A stretch of 64,000 nt of DNA from Psychrilyobacter piezotolerans (GTDB lineage Bacteria > Fusobacteriota > Fusobacteriia > Fusobacteriales > Fusobacteriaceae). Where the stretch lies: assembly GCF_003391055.1 (NCBI RefSeq), contig NZ_QUAJ01000003.1, positions 124,001-188,000 on the forward strand. Direction: 5' to 3'. Every line of letters begins with the position of its first letter. Position 1 is the stretch's first letter. Position numbers and translations under genes: made by a program. The notes below the pieces were generated by a model. The model worked only from the letters and a program-made list of their open reading frames with translations. It was not told the origin of the DNA and did no database searches. Shown here piece by piece: positions 8,930 to 18,063 of the stretch.

Positions 8930-9964
8930 TTACTCCTTTCCTGAAACTATATTTTTCCATCTTTTTACTATTGTCTTTTTACTTTCTGAAGCCCAACCAA
9001 AATCATAGTCAACTAACTTGATCTCTGAGAGAGGAAGTAAACCTTCTGGAGCAGCAACATCGTCTCTTACTCCTCTGATCTTAAATTCATCAGCTAAAGT
9101 TTTTTGAACCTCTTCACTTACGATGTAATCTAAGAACAATTTAGCATTTTCTTCATTGACAGCATCTTTAATTAAAGCAGCAGCATCAGGAACAGCAGAA
9201 GTACCCTCAGACGGGTATACTATTCCTAGATGCCCACCGGCATTTTTATATTTAACAGCCCCTTTTTCATGAGCTAATCCAATAGAATATTCCTTATCTA
9301 CAACACCTTTAGGAACACCAGAAGAACTTCCTAAAATCTTACCATCCAGGTTAGCTATAAATTTCTTGATGAAATCAAAACCGGTTTCTGTATCTTTTCC
9401 AAAGGCAGTCAACAGAGTAGCAGTTATAGTATAAGAAGATCCGGATTTAACAGGAGAAGCCATAGCAACCTTTCCTTTCCATTTAGGATCAGTTACATCG
9501 GCCCAAGAAGTAGGGATATCGTCTCCGGTTACAAGATCGGTATTATAGATAATAACCATAGGCAGTAGTGCAAAACCAAACCATTTATCTTCAGGATCTC
9601 TGAATAAAGGGTCTATCTTATCGTGACTTGTAGTTTTATATGGTGCAAAATATTCCTTGAATGAGTTAAGAGATTCTGCTCCTCCACCCCAGATAACATC
9701 TCCCAAAGGATTTGTACTTTCAGCTTGAATTCTCTTAAGGATTTCTCCAGTCCCGGCTGCAACGATATTAACCTTTATTCCTGTTTGTTCAGTAAAACTA
9801 TTTGTAATAGTGTTTAGAAGTTGAGATGGGTGTGATGAATATACAGTCACCTCGTTACTTTTAGTTACAGTTTGAGTAGTCTCTGTTTCTTCTTTCCCGC
9901 AGGCTACAGCCAATAGAAGTGAGAGTGCCAGTACTAATTTTAAAATTTTTGTTAAATTTTTCAT
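8930..9964 (-). CDS. ABC importer substrate-binding lipoprotein (iron/AfuA type)
   Basis: 344 residues starting with a lipoprotein signal peptide; the lipobox LLAVAC puts the acylated Cys at residue 22. The mature part has the periplasmic type 2 fold (TVYSSHPSQLLNTI, NPLGDVIWGGG, YNTDLV, PTSWADVTDPKWKGKVAMA, VYPSEGTS) of the iron(III)/AfuA family. It would be tethered outside the cytoplasmic membrane and hand substrate to the fused permease. It is the first gene of the SBP-ATPase-permease operon with a good promoter upstream. A relic of a second copy lies 160 bases upstream. Confidence 0.9.
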   Translation of the reverse strand: MKNLTKILKLVLALSLLLAVACGKEETETTQTVTKSNEVTVYSSHPSQLLNTITNSFTEQTGIKVNIVAAGTGEILKRIQAESTNPLGDVIWGGGAESLNSFKEYFAPYKTTSHDKIDPLFRDPEDKWFGFALLPMVIIYNTDLVTGDDIPTSWADVTDPKWKGKVAMASPVKSGSSYTITATLLTAFGKDTETGFDFIKKFIANLDGKILGSSSGVPKGVVDKEYSIGLAHEKGAVKYKNAGGHLGIVYPSEGTSAVPDAAALIKDAVNEENAKLFLDYIVSEEVQKTLADEFKIRGVRDDVAAPEGLLPLSEIKLVDYDFGWASESKKTIVKRWKNIVSGKE

Positions 9965-10028
9965 ATAATTCCTCCTAGTAATGTTTTATAATAAATCTAA
10001 TAGTAAAATTTTTAGACGATTACATTAA

Positions 10029-10057
10029 ATAATATCAAATTTAATTAACGATTGCAA
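10029..10057 (-). promoter_or_regulatory. Promoter of the ABC importer operon
   Basis: On the minus strand TTGCAA and TATTAT are 17 bases apart, about 65 bases upstream of the binding-protein start. Upstream of it lie several TCTTAAT/TCTTGAT direct repeats (about 10075-10117) that could be operator sites; no regulator can be named from sequence. Confidence 0.55.
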
Positions 10058-10126
10058 TTGAATATCTTGTTTTATCTTAATTGTGTCTTGATTTTATTTT
10101 AACTATATCTTAATCTTAGTTTTTTA

Positions 10127-10243
10127 TTATTTTCCTGAAACTGTATTTTTCCATCTTTTAACTATATTTTTTTTCTGGGATGCCCAGTCGAAATCATAAT
10201 CTGGCAATTTCTCCCCTTTTATTTTGTTGTATTGTAATAGTTC
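10127..10243 (-). pseudogene. C-terminal relic of a second binding-protein gene
   Basis: The last 38 codons match the C-terminus of the binding protein at 8930-9964: PDYDFDWASQKK aligns with VDYDFGWASESK, and IVKRWKNTVSGK with IVKRWKNIVSGK, ending at an equivalent stop codon. Nothing resembling the other 300 residues is found upstream. An ancestral tandem copy has therefore been deleted except for its 3' end, or this copy marks a recombination endpoint. Confidence 0.8.
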
Positions 10244-10466
10244 TAAAAGAACGAGTTTCAGACACGCCTACAAATTTTACCAAATTAAGATGGCTAATGC
10301 AATTTAAACCATAGAAAAATTCCGGATAAAATTACCTGTGGTATATTTGGATAACTAAATATAAAGGAAAGATAAATAATAAAATGACCTCTATTAAGAG
10401 GGGTTATTTTTATGTTATACTTTTTTATTAACTAGGAAATTAAAAATTTTTTAAAGGAGAATTAAA
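10244..10466. other. Gene-free stretch with a weak hairpin
   Basis: No open frame or recognisable RNA is seen between the binding-protein relic and the nucleotidyltransferase gene. At 10381-10416 an imperfect inverted repeat (ATGACCTC...GAGGGGTTAT) flanked by A and T runs may be a weak terminator. The promoter of the next gene should lie between it and 10455. Confidence 0.4.
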
Positions 10467-11408
10467 ATGAAAAAAAGACCTACATTGGTTATTATGGCAG
10501 CAGGAATGGGAAGCAGGTATGGAGGCTTAAAGCAAATTGACCCGGTTGGTCTAAATGGAGAAATCATAATGGATTATTCTATCTACGATGCCAGGTTAGC
10601 AGGATTCGGGAAAGTGGTATTTGTTATAAAGGAAGAATTTTATGATATATTTAAGAAAAAAATAGGGGACAGGATATCAAAATTAGAAGATATAGAAGTC
10701 AGATATGTATTTCAGGATATAAAATCTATCCCTAAGAAATATAAACTTCCCCAAGACAGGGTAAAACCCTGGGGGACAGGGCATGCTGTTTTATCCTGCA
10801 AAGATGTGATAGATGAACCTTTTGCAGTTATAAATGCCGATGATTTCTATGGTTCAACAACCTTTAAGCTGATTTATGATGAACTTGCAAACCAGACAGA
10901 TGAATATGGATATTCCATGGTAGGTTTCCAATTAGATAAAACCATCAGTAAAAATGGCAGTGTAGCAAGGGGAATATGTACATTGGATAAAGATAGCCAC
11001 CTGGTTACAGTGGAAGAAAAGACTAAAATAGAGGAAGTTTCAGGAACTATCTATTCCTTTGAAGATAAATATAATTCTTTAGCAGAAAAAACAGAACTTA
11101 TAAAAATAGAATTAGAAGGAAATACTCCTGTATCTATGAATATTTGGGGGTTTATGCCGTCTATTTTTAAGGAATTAGAATCAGGGTTTGAAAATTTTTT
11201 AGATGAAAATCTAGGGGAGTTAAAATCTGAATTTTATATTCCCAGCCTTGTAGATAATTTAATTAAATCAAAAAAAGCTTTTGTGAAAGTAATAAAAACT
11301 GTGGAAAAATGGCATGGAGTAACTTATCAGCAGGATAAAGAGGATGTTTCTAAGGCTTTAAAAAATATGACCCCCGATATCTATCCGGACAGATATATAA
11401 ATAGTTAA
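10467..11408 (+). CDS. Sugar-phosphate nucleotidyltransferase-like protein
   Basis: 313 residues with the N-terminal nucleotide-binding signature of the NTP_transferase family: LVIMAAGMGSRYGGLKQ (about 7-23) followed by an LNGEIIMDYSIYDA block. INADDFYG (near 115) supplies the metal-binding Asp. Relatives transfer a nucleotide onto a sugar-1-phosphate (for example UTP-glucose-1-phosphate uridylyltransferase) or onto phosphocholine. The product here cannot be decided from sequence. It is a single-gene unit with an AAAGGAG ribosome site and a terminator 12 bases downstream. Confidence 0.8.
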   Translation: MKKRPTLVIMAAGMGSRYGGLKQIDPVGLNGEIIMDYSIYDARLAGFGKVVFVIKEEFYDIFKKKIGDRISKLEDIEVRYVFQDIKSIPKKYKLPQDRVKPWGTGHAVLSCKDVIDEPFAVINADDFYGSTTFKLIYDELANQTDEYGYSMVGFQLDKTISKNGSVARGICTLDKDSHLVTVEEKTKIEEVSGTIYSFEDKYNSLAEKTELIKIELEGNTPVSMNIWGFMPSIFKELESGFENFLDENLGELKSEFYIPSLVDNLIKSKKAFVKVIKTVEKWHGVTYQQDKEDVSKALKNMTPDIYPDRYINS

Positions 11409-11420
11409 AAAAGTAGGTAT

Positions 11421-11462
11421 AAAAAGAGATAAAAAATTGTATTTTTATCTCTTTTTATTTTT
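11421..11462 (+). terminator. Terminator after the nucleotidyltransferase gene
   Basis: AAAAAGAGATAAAAA and TTTTTATCTCTTTTT form a 15 bp, A/U-rich stem with a short loop and a T run. It works in principle in either direction. Confidence 0.75.
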
Positions 11463-11615
11463 TTTTCTGTGTTTTTAAATCGGGGAAAAAGGAGGTATAC
11501 TAGAGGTAGGATATTTAAAATATATTCAAGATTTAATGGATATTTTTAGTGATCCATTACAGATGAGTTTTTTTATTTGAAAAAAGTCTGAATACCTTAA
11601 AAGGAGAGGGGAGTT

Positions 11616-12419
11616 ATGAGGGGATTAATTGAATCAATTCAGGATAAAAATGCTATTTTATTTATTGGTGCCGGGGTATCGATGAACCTGGGGCTGCCTT
11701 CGTGGAATTCACTGCTGGATTATATTGCTGAGGAATTAAAATATGAACCTGAAGTTTTTAAATCTTTTGGAAATGCACTGACATTGGCAGAATATTATAA
11801 AATAAAGAACGGTGGTATCGGCCCGCTGAGGAGCTGGATGGATAGAAACTGGCATGGCAATCATATAAAAATTGAGAATTCCAAAATACATAAATTAATA
11901 TTTGATCTGGATTTTCCCATTATATATACTACAAACTATGACAGGTGGATAGAAAGAACATACGACTGCTACAAAAAAAAATATAAGAAAATAACCAATG
12001 TAGGAGATCTGGTGAATTTAAATGGTATGGTTACCCAGATTATTAAATTTCATGGGGATTTTGATGATGAAAAATCCATTGTATTGACTGAATCCAGCTA
12101 CTTTGAAAGGCTGGACTTTGAAACACCGCTGGATATTAAACTCAGGTCGGATATACTGGGTAAATCAATTTTATTTATCGGATACAGTCTTCATGATATC
12201 AATCTTCGATACCTCCTCTATAAGCTGAATAAACTTTGGGAAAATAGTAACCAATCGAGCTCGAGACCCAAATCTTACATATTTTTAGTGGATTCCAACC
12301 CTGTAGAAGATTTAATCTTAGAAAAAAGAGGGATTAAAACTTTTACTTCGGAAAATAAAAATCCCAGCGAGAGTCTGCTTGAATTTTTGGAAGAACTAAA
12401 TAATAATTTATCAGAATAG
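11616..12419 (+). CDS. SIR2-like domain protein (possible NADase)
   Basis: 267 residues with the motifs of the SIR2-like (SIR2_2) fold: FIGAGVS (16-22) for NAD binding, YTTNYD (104-109) whose Asn107 corresponds to the catalytic Asn, KFHGD (144-148) whose His146 corresponds to the catalytic His, and [15 protein letters not shown] near residue 190. It lacks the Zn-binding cysteines of protein deacetylases. Proteins of this type are often NAD-consuming effectors in anti-phage systems (Thoeris ThsA, DSR, SIR2-HerA). No TIR, HerA, Argonaute or SLOG partner is next to it, so a stand-alone defence or housekeeping role stays open. GGAGAGGGGAG precedes the ATG. Confidence 0.82.
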   Translation: MRGLIESIQDKNAILFIGAGVSMNLGLPSWNSLLDYIAEELKYEPEVFKSFGNALTLAEYYKIKNGGIGPLRSWMDRNWHGNHIKIENSKIHKLIFDLDFPIIYTTNYDRWIERTYDCYKKKYKKITNVGDLVNLNGMVTQIIKFHGDFDDEKSIVLTESSYFERLDFETPLDIKLRSDILGKSILFIGYSLHDINLRYLLYKLNKLWENSNQSSSRPKSYIFLVDSNPVEDLILEKRGIKTFTSENKNPSESLLEFLEELNNNLSE

Positions 12420-12446
12420 GAGGATTTATTTCTCCTCTTTTTTTAG
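12418..12446 (+). terminator. Terminator after the SIR2-like gene
   Basis: GAGGA...TCCTC with a T7 run begins within the stop codon region of the SIR2-like gene. The stem is short, so the strength is uncertain. Confidence 0.5.
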
Positions 12447-12539
12447 GTCTTTATAGACGTTGAAGGAACTGTTATTGTAAACAGGTATAAAATAAAGAGA
12501 AAAAATATAGATTTAGGGGGGGTAAAATAAGGAGGAAGG

Positions 12540-15125
12540 ATGAAAAAATTAATATATCATTTGGATACCAAGGATATTGTAAAATTGTCGGAAGTAGGAG
12601 GCAAAGCCAAGTCTTTGATAGAGAGTACAAGGATTGGTTTAAATGTACCCGATGGATTTATTCTGACTGTGGAATTTTTTACTCCCTGGACAGAAGATCT
12701 AAAAAAAAATGAAATATGGGAGGAGTTTTTAAAAAATCCTTCCAGGGAAAGCTGTGATAAATTAAAAAAAATAGCTGATAAGTTTGAATTTAAAGAAGGT
12801 CAAGGGAAGATCTTAGAAGGTGCAAAAAAGAGGTATGCAAAAGATTCTATTTTTGCAGTTCGTTCTTCTTCTCCCGAAGAAGATTTGGAAGGGATTAGTT
12901 TTGCCGGGATGTATGAGACCAGTCTGGGGATAACTGCAGATAATTTAAAAATAGCCATAAAAACAGCATTTGCTTCTATGCTGGATACAAAGGTGGTGGA
13001 ATATAAAAAAATACAGGGGATATCCATAGAAAATCCTGAGATAGCAGTAATAGTTCAAAGACAGATATATTCTGAAATCAGCGGGATAGCATTTTCATTG
13101 AATCCGCAGAATAACTGTTATGATGAGGCATATATCAATGCAAGTTTTGGGTTGGGAGAAACCATTGTATCCGGGCAGGTAACACCGGATACATATGTTG
13201 TAGAAAAGGTTCAGAGAAAGATAATAGAAAAGACTATTGCGGAAAAGAAAACAGGGCTGTGGTTAGAAGAAGATGGTGGCATAGTAGAAAGAGAAAACGA
13301 AGATAGGAATGCTCCAGCATTGACAGATGAAGAGATCCTTTTGGTGTCGGATTTTGTGTCAAAATGTGAAAATTATTACGGTTTCCCAATGGATATAGAG
13401 TGGGCCATGGCAGAAGGGGAACTTTATCTATTACAGGCTCGTCCCGTAACCAGTTATCTGCCCATCTATGAGGAGATGATGACACAACCGGGGGAAAGAA
13501 AGATTCTCTATCTGGATTTGACTGTACTAACCCAGGGGTTTTCAGAAAATATTTCTATCCTGGGTTTAGAAATATGGGGGAAGATGTTAGATGCTGCCAA
13601 GGGCGGGGTAATGCCTGTTGGTAAAGATGGAGGGGTAATAAATATCCACGGCAGACAGTATATGAATATATCCAATTATTTAAAACTCATGGGAGGAAAT
13701 AGAACTACCCAGTTATGGGGGAATTATGATAAACCTACCAGGATGATCTTTGAAAGTATAAATTTAAAGGAAGAATATGAGGCTGAAACATTAACTCCCA
13801 AAATGAAGGGGGTAAAAAAAGCTATATTGAGGCAAATATTTAATATGAGTTTATTTTTTATAAAAGGGTTGTATAAGGAAAAAAAATTACTTCAGGAATA
13901 TGTGGATAAGGGGGAAGAGGTATATCAATATGCTGTAACCAAGGTAAAAAATGACCGGCCCTTTGATGTGGTAGTAGATGAAGTTTTTAAAGAATTTGAA
14001 GGGTTGATAAAACCGGCATATATAATTATGCTGGGAATATCCAATTATTCTAAGATAAAGAAGATGTTTAAGGGGATGGGGTTGGATGATGAAATCATCT
14101 CTTTAAGTATGGATCTTCAGGGGAATCCAACCAGTAAAATGGGCCGTGAGATGTTAAGATTGGCTTCTTTTGATGAGGTTCAAAAGATATCAACGGGGAA
14201 GGAGTTTGCAGAAAAACTTTCTAGAAATGAATTCTCCGAAGAATTTACGGCATTTTATGAGGAGTATATCCACAGATACGGAGCCAGGGGATTTAAGGAG
14301 ATAGATATAGCAGCCCCCCGGTCCTACGAAAATCCGGAAAAATTCTTTATCCAGCTGAAGGCATTAAATATCCATGATAATGTAGTGCTGACGGTAAAGG
14401 AAAGAAAGCAAAAAGCCTACAATAAATTGTTGGAGAAAGCAAAAGAATTAGGAAAAAAGAAAAAGTTTATTAAATATGCGGGGATATACGATGAAACCAT
14501 GGGGTATAGGGAACATCCTAAATATCTCTATGTGATAATCAACGATGCTCTCAGAAAGGTGGCCCTTGAAATAGGCAGGCAGTTTAAAGATGAAGGAAGA
14601 CTAAAATTCAAAGATCAGATATTTGATCTGACTATAAAGCAGGTAAGGGAGGCTCAAAACAATAAAGAGAATTTACAGGGTATAATTGAAAAAAATCTGA
14701 AATTACGAAAAACCAGGGAACACATTAAAGACTGGCCGAAGATTATAGACAGCCGGGGGAAGATATTCAGGTATATAAGGGAATCGGAAGAGGGAGATCT
14801 GGCAGGAGATCCTATCTCGCCTGGAGTTATCCGTGGCAGAGCCAAGGTACTTAATTCTCCCTATGAAAAATCCCTGGAAAAAGGAGAAATTTTAGTAGCC
14901 AGAGCTACAGAACCAGCATGGACTCCTATTTTTGTAAATGCATCGGGGGTGGTCATGGAAATCGGCGGACCTCTCCAGCACGGGGCAATAATAGCTCGGG
15001 AATATGGAATTCCCTGTGTAAGCGGCATCCATAAGGCTACAGAAATTATTAAGGATGGAGATTTACTGGAAGTTGACGGATCCAGCGGAATAGTTAAGAT
15101 CGTAGAAAAAAAGGATCACAGATGA
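12540..15125 (+). CDS. PEP-utilising dikinase, PEP synthase / rifampicin phosphotransferase-like
   Basis: 861 residues. The N-terminal part (about 15-320) is the PPDK_N ATP-grasp domain (VGGKAKSLIES, FAVRSSSPEEDLEGISFAGMYET, ASFGLGETIVSGQVTPDTY, IEWAMAEGELYLLQARPV). The last 100 residues form the phosphohistidine swivel domain, with His814 in GGPLQHGAIIAREYGIP. The C-terminal PEP/pyruvate TIM barrel of true PEP synthase is absent. The order ATP domain, middle domain, His domain and the length near 865 match rifampicin phosphotransferases, which move the beta phosphate of ATP onto the drug. The middle region (about 330-750) would set the acceptor; its target here is unknown. Confidence 0.82.
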   Translation: MKKLIYHLDTKDIVKLSEVGGKAKSLIESTRIGLNVPDGFILTVEFFTPWTEDLKKNEIWEEFLKNPSRESCDKLKKIADKFEFKEGQGKILEGAKKRYAKDSIFAVRSSSPEEDLEGISFAGMYETSLGITADNLKIAIKTAFASMLDTKVVEYKKIQGISIENPEIAVIVQRQIYSEISGIAFSLNPQNNCYDEAYINASFGLGETIVSGQVTPDTYVVEKVQRKIIEKTIAEKKTGLWLEEDGGIVERENEDRNAPALTDEEILLVSDFVSKCENYYGFPMDIEWAMAEGELYLLQARPVTSYLPIYEEMMTQPGERKILYLDLTVLTQGFSENISILGLEIWGKMLDAAKGGVMPVGKDGGVINIHGRQYMNISNYLKLMGGNRTTQLWGNYDKPTRMIFESINLKEEYEAETLTPKMKGVKKAILRQIFNMSLFFIKGLYKEKKLLQEYVDKGEEVYQYAVTKVKNDRPFDVVVDEVFKEFEGLIKPAYIIMLGISNYSKIKKMFKGMGLDDEIISLSMDLQGNPTSKMGREMLRLASFDEVQKISTGKEFAEKLSRNEFSEEFTAFYEEYIHRYGARGFKEIDIAAPRSYENPEKFFIQLKALNIHDNVVLTVKERKQKAYNKLLEKAKELGKKKKFIKYAGIYDETMGYREHPKYLYVIINDALRKVALEIGRQFKDEGRLKFKDQIFDLTIKQVREAQNNKENLQGIIEKNLKLRKTREHIKDWPKIIDSRGKIFRYIRESEEGDLAGDPISPGVIRGRAKVLNSPYEKSLEKGEILVARATEPAWTPIFVNASGVVMEIGGPLQHGAIIAREYGIPCVSGIHKATEIIKDGDLLEVDGSSGIVKIVEKKDHR

Positions 15126-15154
15126 ACTTAGAAGCTCATCTGTGATCCTTTTTG
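15109..15154 (+). terminator. Terminator overlapping the end of the dikinase gene
   Basis: AAGGATCACAGATGA and TCATCTGTGATCCTT form a perfect 15 bp stem; the left arm includes the last codons and stop of the dikinase gene. T runs on the right and an A run on the left allow it to end the leftward GGDEF-EAL transcription too. Confidence 0.88.
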
Positions 15155-15169
15155 AGTAAGCAGGATTTA

Positions 15170-18034
15170 TTACAATCCCTTATTCAATAGATTAACAAAG
15201 TCTTTTTCTGGCATAGGTTTTCCAAAAAAGAATCCCTGGGCATGGGTAACCCCTTCTTTCTTTAAAAAATCACTTTCACTGGCTTCTTCTATCCCTTCAG
15301 CCACTGAAATATAATCCATATCGCTGCATAGCCTTATGAGGGTACGATATATTTTTTTACCTTTAACAGAATTTTCTTTAACCGACTCCAGCAGGCTTCT
15401 GTCAAATTTTAAGGAATCTATATTTAACTTCCCCAGCTCCCTCAGTGAGGAATAACCAGCTGTAAAATCATCCAGTGCCACTGATGTACCCAGCTTATCT
15501 TTAATGGAGTTTAGTTCACCAAGTATTTTACTGAATTTCTTTATAAATACACTTTCTGTAAGCTCTATTTCAACAGCTTCTCCAGGTACATCGTATTTAT
15601 CCAGCAGGTACTTTATCTGCTCATATACATCTATTTCACCAAAGGTCTGTGCAGAGACATTAAAGGATGCCTTAAAACCTTTATCTATAATCCCTCTTTC
15701 CTGCCAATCTTTAACTGTTTTTATGGTGAGTTCCGCAATTTTCATATCCAACTTATATACCAAGCCGATCTCCTCAGCCAAGGGGATGAAGGTAATTGGA
15801 GAAATAATGCCCTTTTGGGGATGTACCCAACGTGCCAGGGCTTCTAAACCAATTATTTTGTTTGTCTGCAGATTGACCTTTGGCTGGAAATAAGGAATAA
15901 TCTCATTTTTTTGCAGTGCTACCTTAAAATCTCTTTCCAGATTTTTACTTTCCTCGAATTCCCTTACCAGTTCCTTGCTGGCAACAACTATAGACCCGCT
16001 TCCATTCTTTTTGGCCGCAAACATGGCTATATCTGCTTTGTGTAGAAAATAATCCATATTATCAATTTTTTCATGGAGCTCACATATCCCTATACTTGCA
16101 CCTATATTAAAGGTTGTTTCCAGGATATTTATTGACTTATTCAGCTCCGCCAGGGCATTTTCGGCAAGCTTTATTCCTTCATCAACAGAAGCATCCCTGT
16201 GAAATACAAAGAATTCATCTCCTGCCAGCCTGTAGACGGTATCCTTACAAAATATTTTCTGAAGTCTGGAAACTGACTCTTTGAGGATCATATCACCTGC
16301 ATGGTGTCCATAGTTATCGTTTATCACCTTAAAGTCATTGAGATCTATGTACATACCCAGACCCCTGTCTCTTTTAAAGTCTATCTTATTCATAGCTTCC
16401 TTAAAGCTTACCCTGTTTAAGGCTGTAGTAAGGTGGTCATAATAGGCTAAATTTTTCAATTTTTTATTGGTTCTGTATTTAAATCCAGTAAAAAAAGCTG
16501 CTGTGAAAAAACCGAATAATGAGATCACCAGAGAAAGAGATTTTCTATTCTTTTTTTGCTCATCTGCTTTTATCGTTTTAAAAAAAGACATCTCACTTAA
16601 AAATTCATCTTCTACCCTCTTATAGTCTAAGAAGTTATCCATTACCTTATTTAATATGCCAATTAAGATTTCGTCATCTTTTTTTACTGCTATTGCAAAG
16701 GGTAGCTTATCTAAAATATCTACTTTATAAAAATTAATATCAAACCGCGCTTGCTGCAGGTAACGGAACATATCGGCATCCATAACACAGCTGTCGATCT
16801 CCTTATCTTTCAAGGCATCTACCATGGTTTGAGAGTGGGGAAATTCAGTTATTTCTGTATCTTTAGGCAGGTATTTTCGGATTGAAGCAGCTGAGATATC
16901 GGTTTTTACAACCCCAACCTTATTTACTTTTTTCTCAACTCCTATCTTTTTTGGACCTGCAGCCACAATCAGGATATCCTTGTAGGTCAATGACTTGGTA
17001 AATTTATATATATTTTCTCTTTCTTCAGTGAACAGCATCCCTCTCAGATCAGCTTCCTCACTATTTAAATTTTCATTTGAAACTTCCAGGGGTATCCCCC
17101 AAAATTGTGAGATTTCCTCCATCATTTGAACGAAGGATCCGTCATATTTTTTTTGAGCTCCATCATAATATGAAGTAGGGTAAAAATCACTCTGGAAAAT
17201 CACCTTAAGACTTTTCTTATTGTTCAAATAATCAATCTCCTGCTGGTTTAAAAAATTATGAAAAACTCTCTTTCTCCTCTTGTTTTTTTCATACTCCAGC
17301 AGCTTTAAAAACTTTTCTCTATGGGAAAACTCCAGTGCCTTGTCGATTACCGATTTCAGCATGGGTTGGCTCTTTGCTATCCCCAATCCAATTGGGTCTA
17401 TTCTTCCTAATTCAAATATAGGTTCGGTTTTATCATAGATATCTTCCTTGGAAACGACAATATAGTCAGAGGCAGAACCTTCAGCAGTCTCATGGACCTC
17501 TCTTAACCTGAAATTTAAATTCTTTTCCCTTTTAAACTTTTTCAAATACTCACTGTATGCAGATGGAGAAATAACTGTAAGTTCCTTTCCTTCCAGATCA
17601 TCAAAGGATCTCAAAGGAATATTTTTATTTGTAGTGATAACATAGAGCTTGTCGCTGTGTATCGGAATGGATAGGTTAATTTTATCCTTTCTTTCTTCAG
17701 ACAGGGTAAAGTTAAGCAGAAGATCGATCTCCTCCCTTTCCAGCATTTCATAAAGATTTTCCCAGGAATCCGTCTCCACCTTAACGTCCATATGGAAAAA
17801 CTCTTCAAGGAGATCTTTATATTTATATACCAAACTGTCATCGGGATTTTCAAGATCGATATAAGGACTTCCTGTATGAACCCCCATCCGTATTCCAGAA
17901 TTTTGCAGACTTTTTATATAATTGATTTCATCCTCAGAATAGATACCTGAAGATATATAATTTGTGGCCTGAACTATTAAACTAATAAAAACCAACATTA
18001 AAGAAAATAGAAATTTCCTGTTAAGTTTAATCAT
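15170..18034 (-). CDS. Membrane GGDEF-EAL protein with two periplasmic solute-binding sensor domains
   Basis: 954 residues from the ATG of MIKLNRKF, which follows a GGGAGG site (a TTG 12 bases earlier lies in that site). Order: signal peptide (1-22); two extracellular SBP_bac_3-like domains (about 35-255 and 265-490), the type that bind amino acids; a membrane helix (near 505-525); GGDEF (about 540-690) with site RLAGDEFFVF; EAL (about 700-950) with GLEALARW and DDFTAGYSSL. AGDEF variants are often still active, and the EAL metal and catalytic residues look intact, so it may make or break c-di-GMP in response to an extracellular ligand. It lies 29 bases downstream of its paralogue, within one operon. 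Confidence 0.88.
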   Translation of the reverse strand: MIKLNRKFLFSLMLVFISLIVQATNYISSGIYSEDEINYIKSLQNSGIRMGVHTGSPYIDLENPDDSLVYKYKDLLEEFFHMDVKVETDSWENLYEMLEREEIDLLLNFTLSEERKDKINLSIPIHSDKLYVITTNKNIPLRSFDDLEGKELTVISPSAYSEYLKKFKREKNLNFRLREVHETAEGSASDYIVVSKEDIYDKTEPIFELGRIDPIGLGIAKSQPMLKSVIDKALEFSHREKFLKLLEYEKNKRRKRVFHNFLNQQEIDYLNNKKSLKVIFQSDFYPTSYYDGAQKKYDGSFVQMMEEISQFWGIPLEVSNENLNSEEADLRGMLFTEERENIYKFTKSLTYKDILIVAAGPKKIGVEKKVNKVGVVKTDISAASIRKYLPKDTEITEFPHSQTMVDALKDKEIDSCVMDADMFRYLQQARFDINFYKVDILDKLPFAIAVKKDDEILIGILNKVMDNFLDYKRVEDEFLSEMSFFKTIKADEQKKNRKSLSLVISLFGFFTAAFFTGFKYRTNKKLKNLAYYDHLTTALNRVSFKEAMNKIDFKRDRGLGMYIDLNDFKVINDNYGHHAGDMILKESVSRLQKIFCKDTVYRLAGDEFFVFHRDASVDEGIKLAENALAELNKSINILETTFNIGASIGICELHEKIDNMDYFLHKADIAMFAAKKNGSGSIVVASKELVREFEESKNLERDFKVALQKNEIIPYFQPKVNLQTNKIIGLEALARWVHPQKGIISPITFIPLAEEIGLVYKLDMKIAELTIKTVKDWQERGIIDKGFKASFNVSAQTFGEIDVYEQIKYLLDKYDVPGEAVEIELTESVFIKKFSKILGELNSIKDKLGTSVALDDFTAGYSSLRELGKLNIDSLKFDRSLLESVKENSVKGKKIYRTLIRLCSDMDYISVAEGIEEASESDFLKKEGVTHAQGFFFGKPMPEKDFVNLLNKGL

Positions 18035-18063
18035 TTTTCCTCCCAATATTATGTAAATATTAC

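Noticed and set aside
11616-12419. Thoeris or SIR2-HerA defence system
   Set aside because: No TIR-domain, HerA, Argonaute or SLOG-domain gene is adjacent; only a lone SIR2-like gene is supported.
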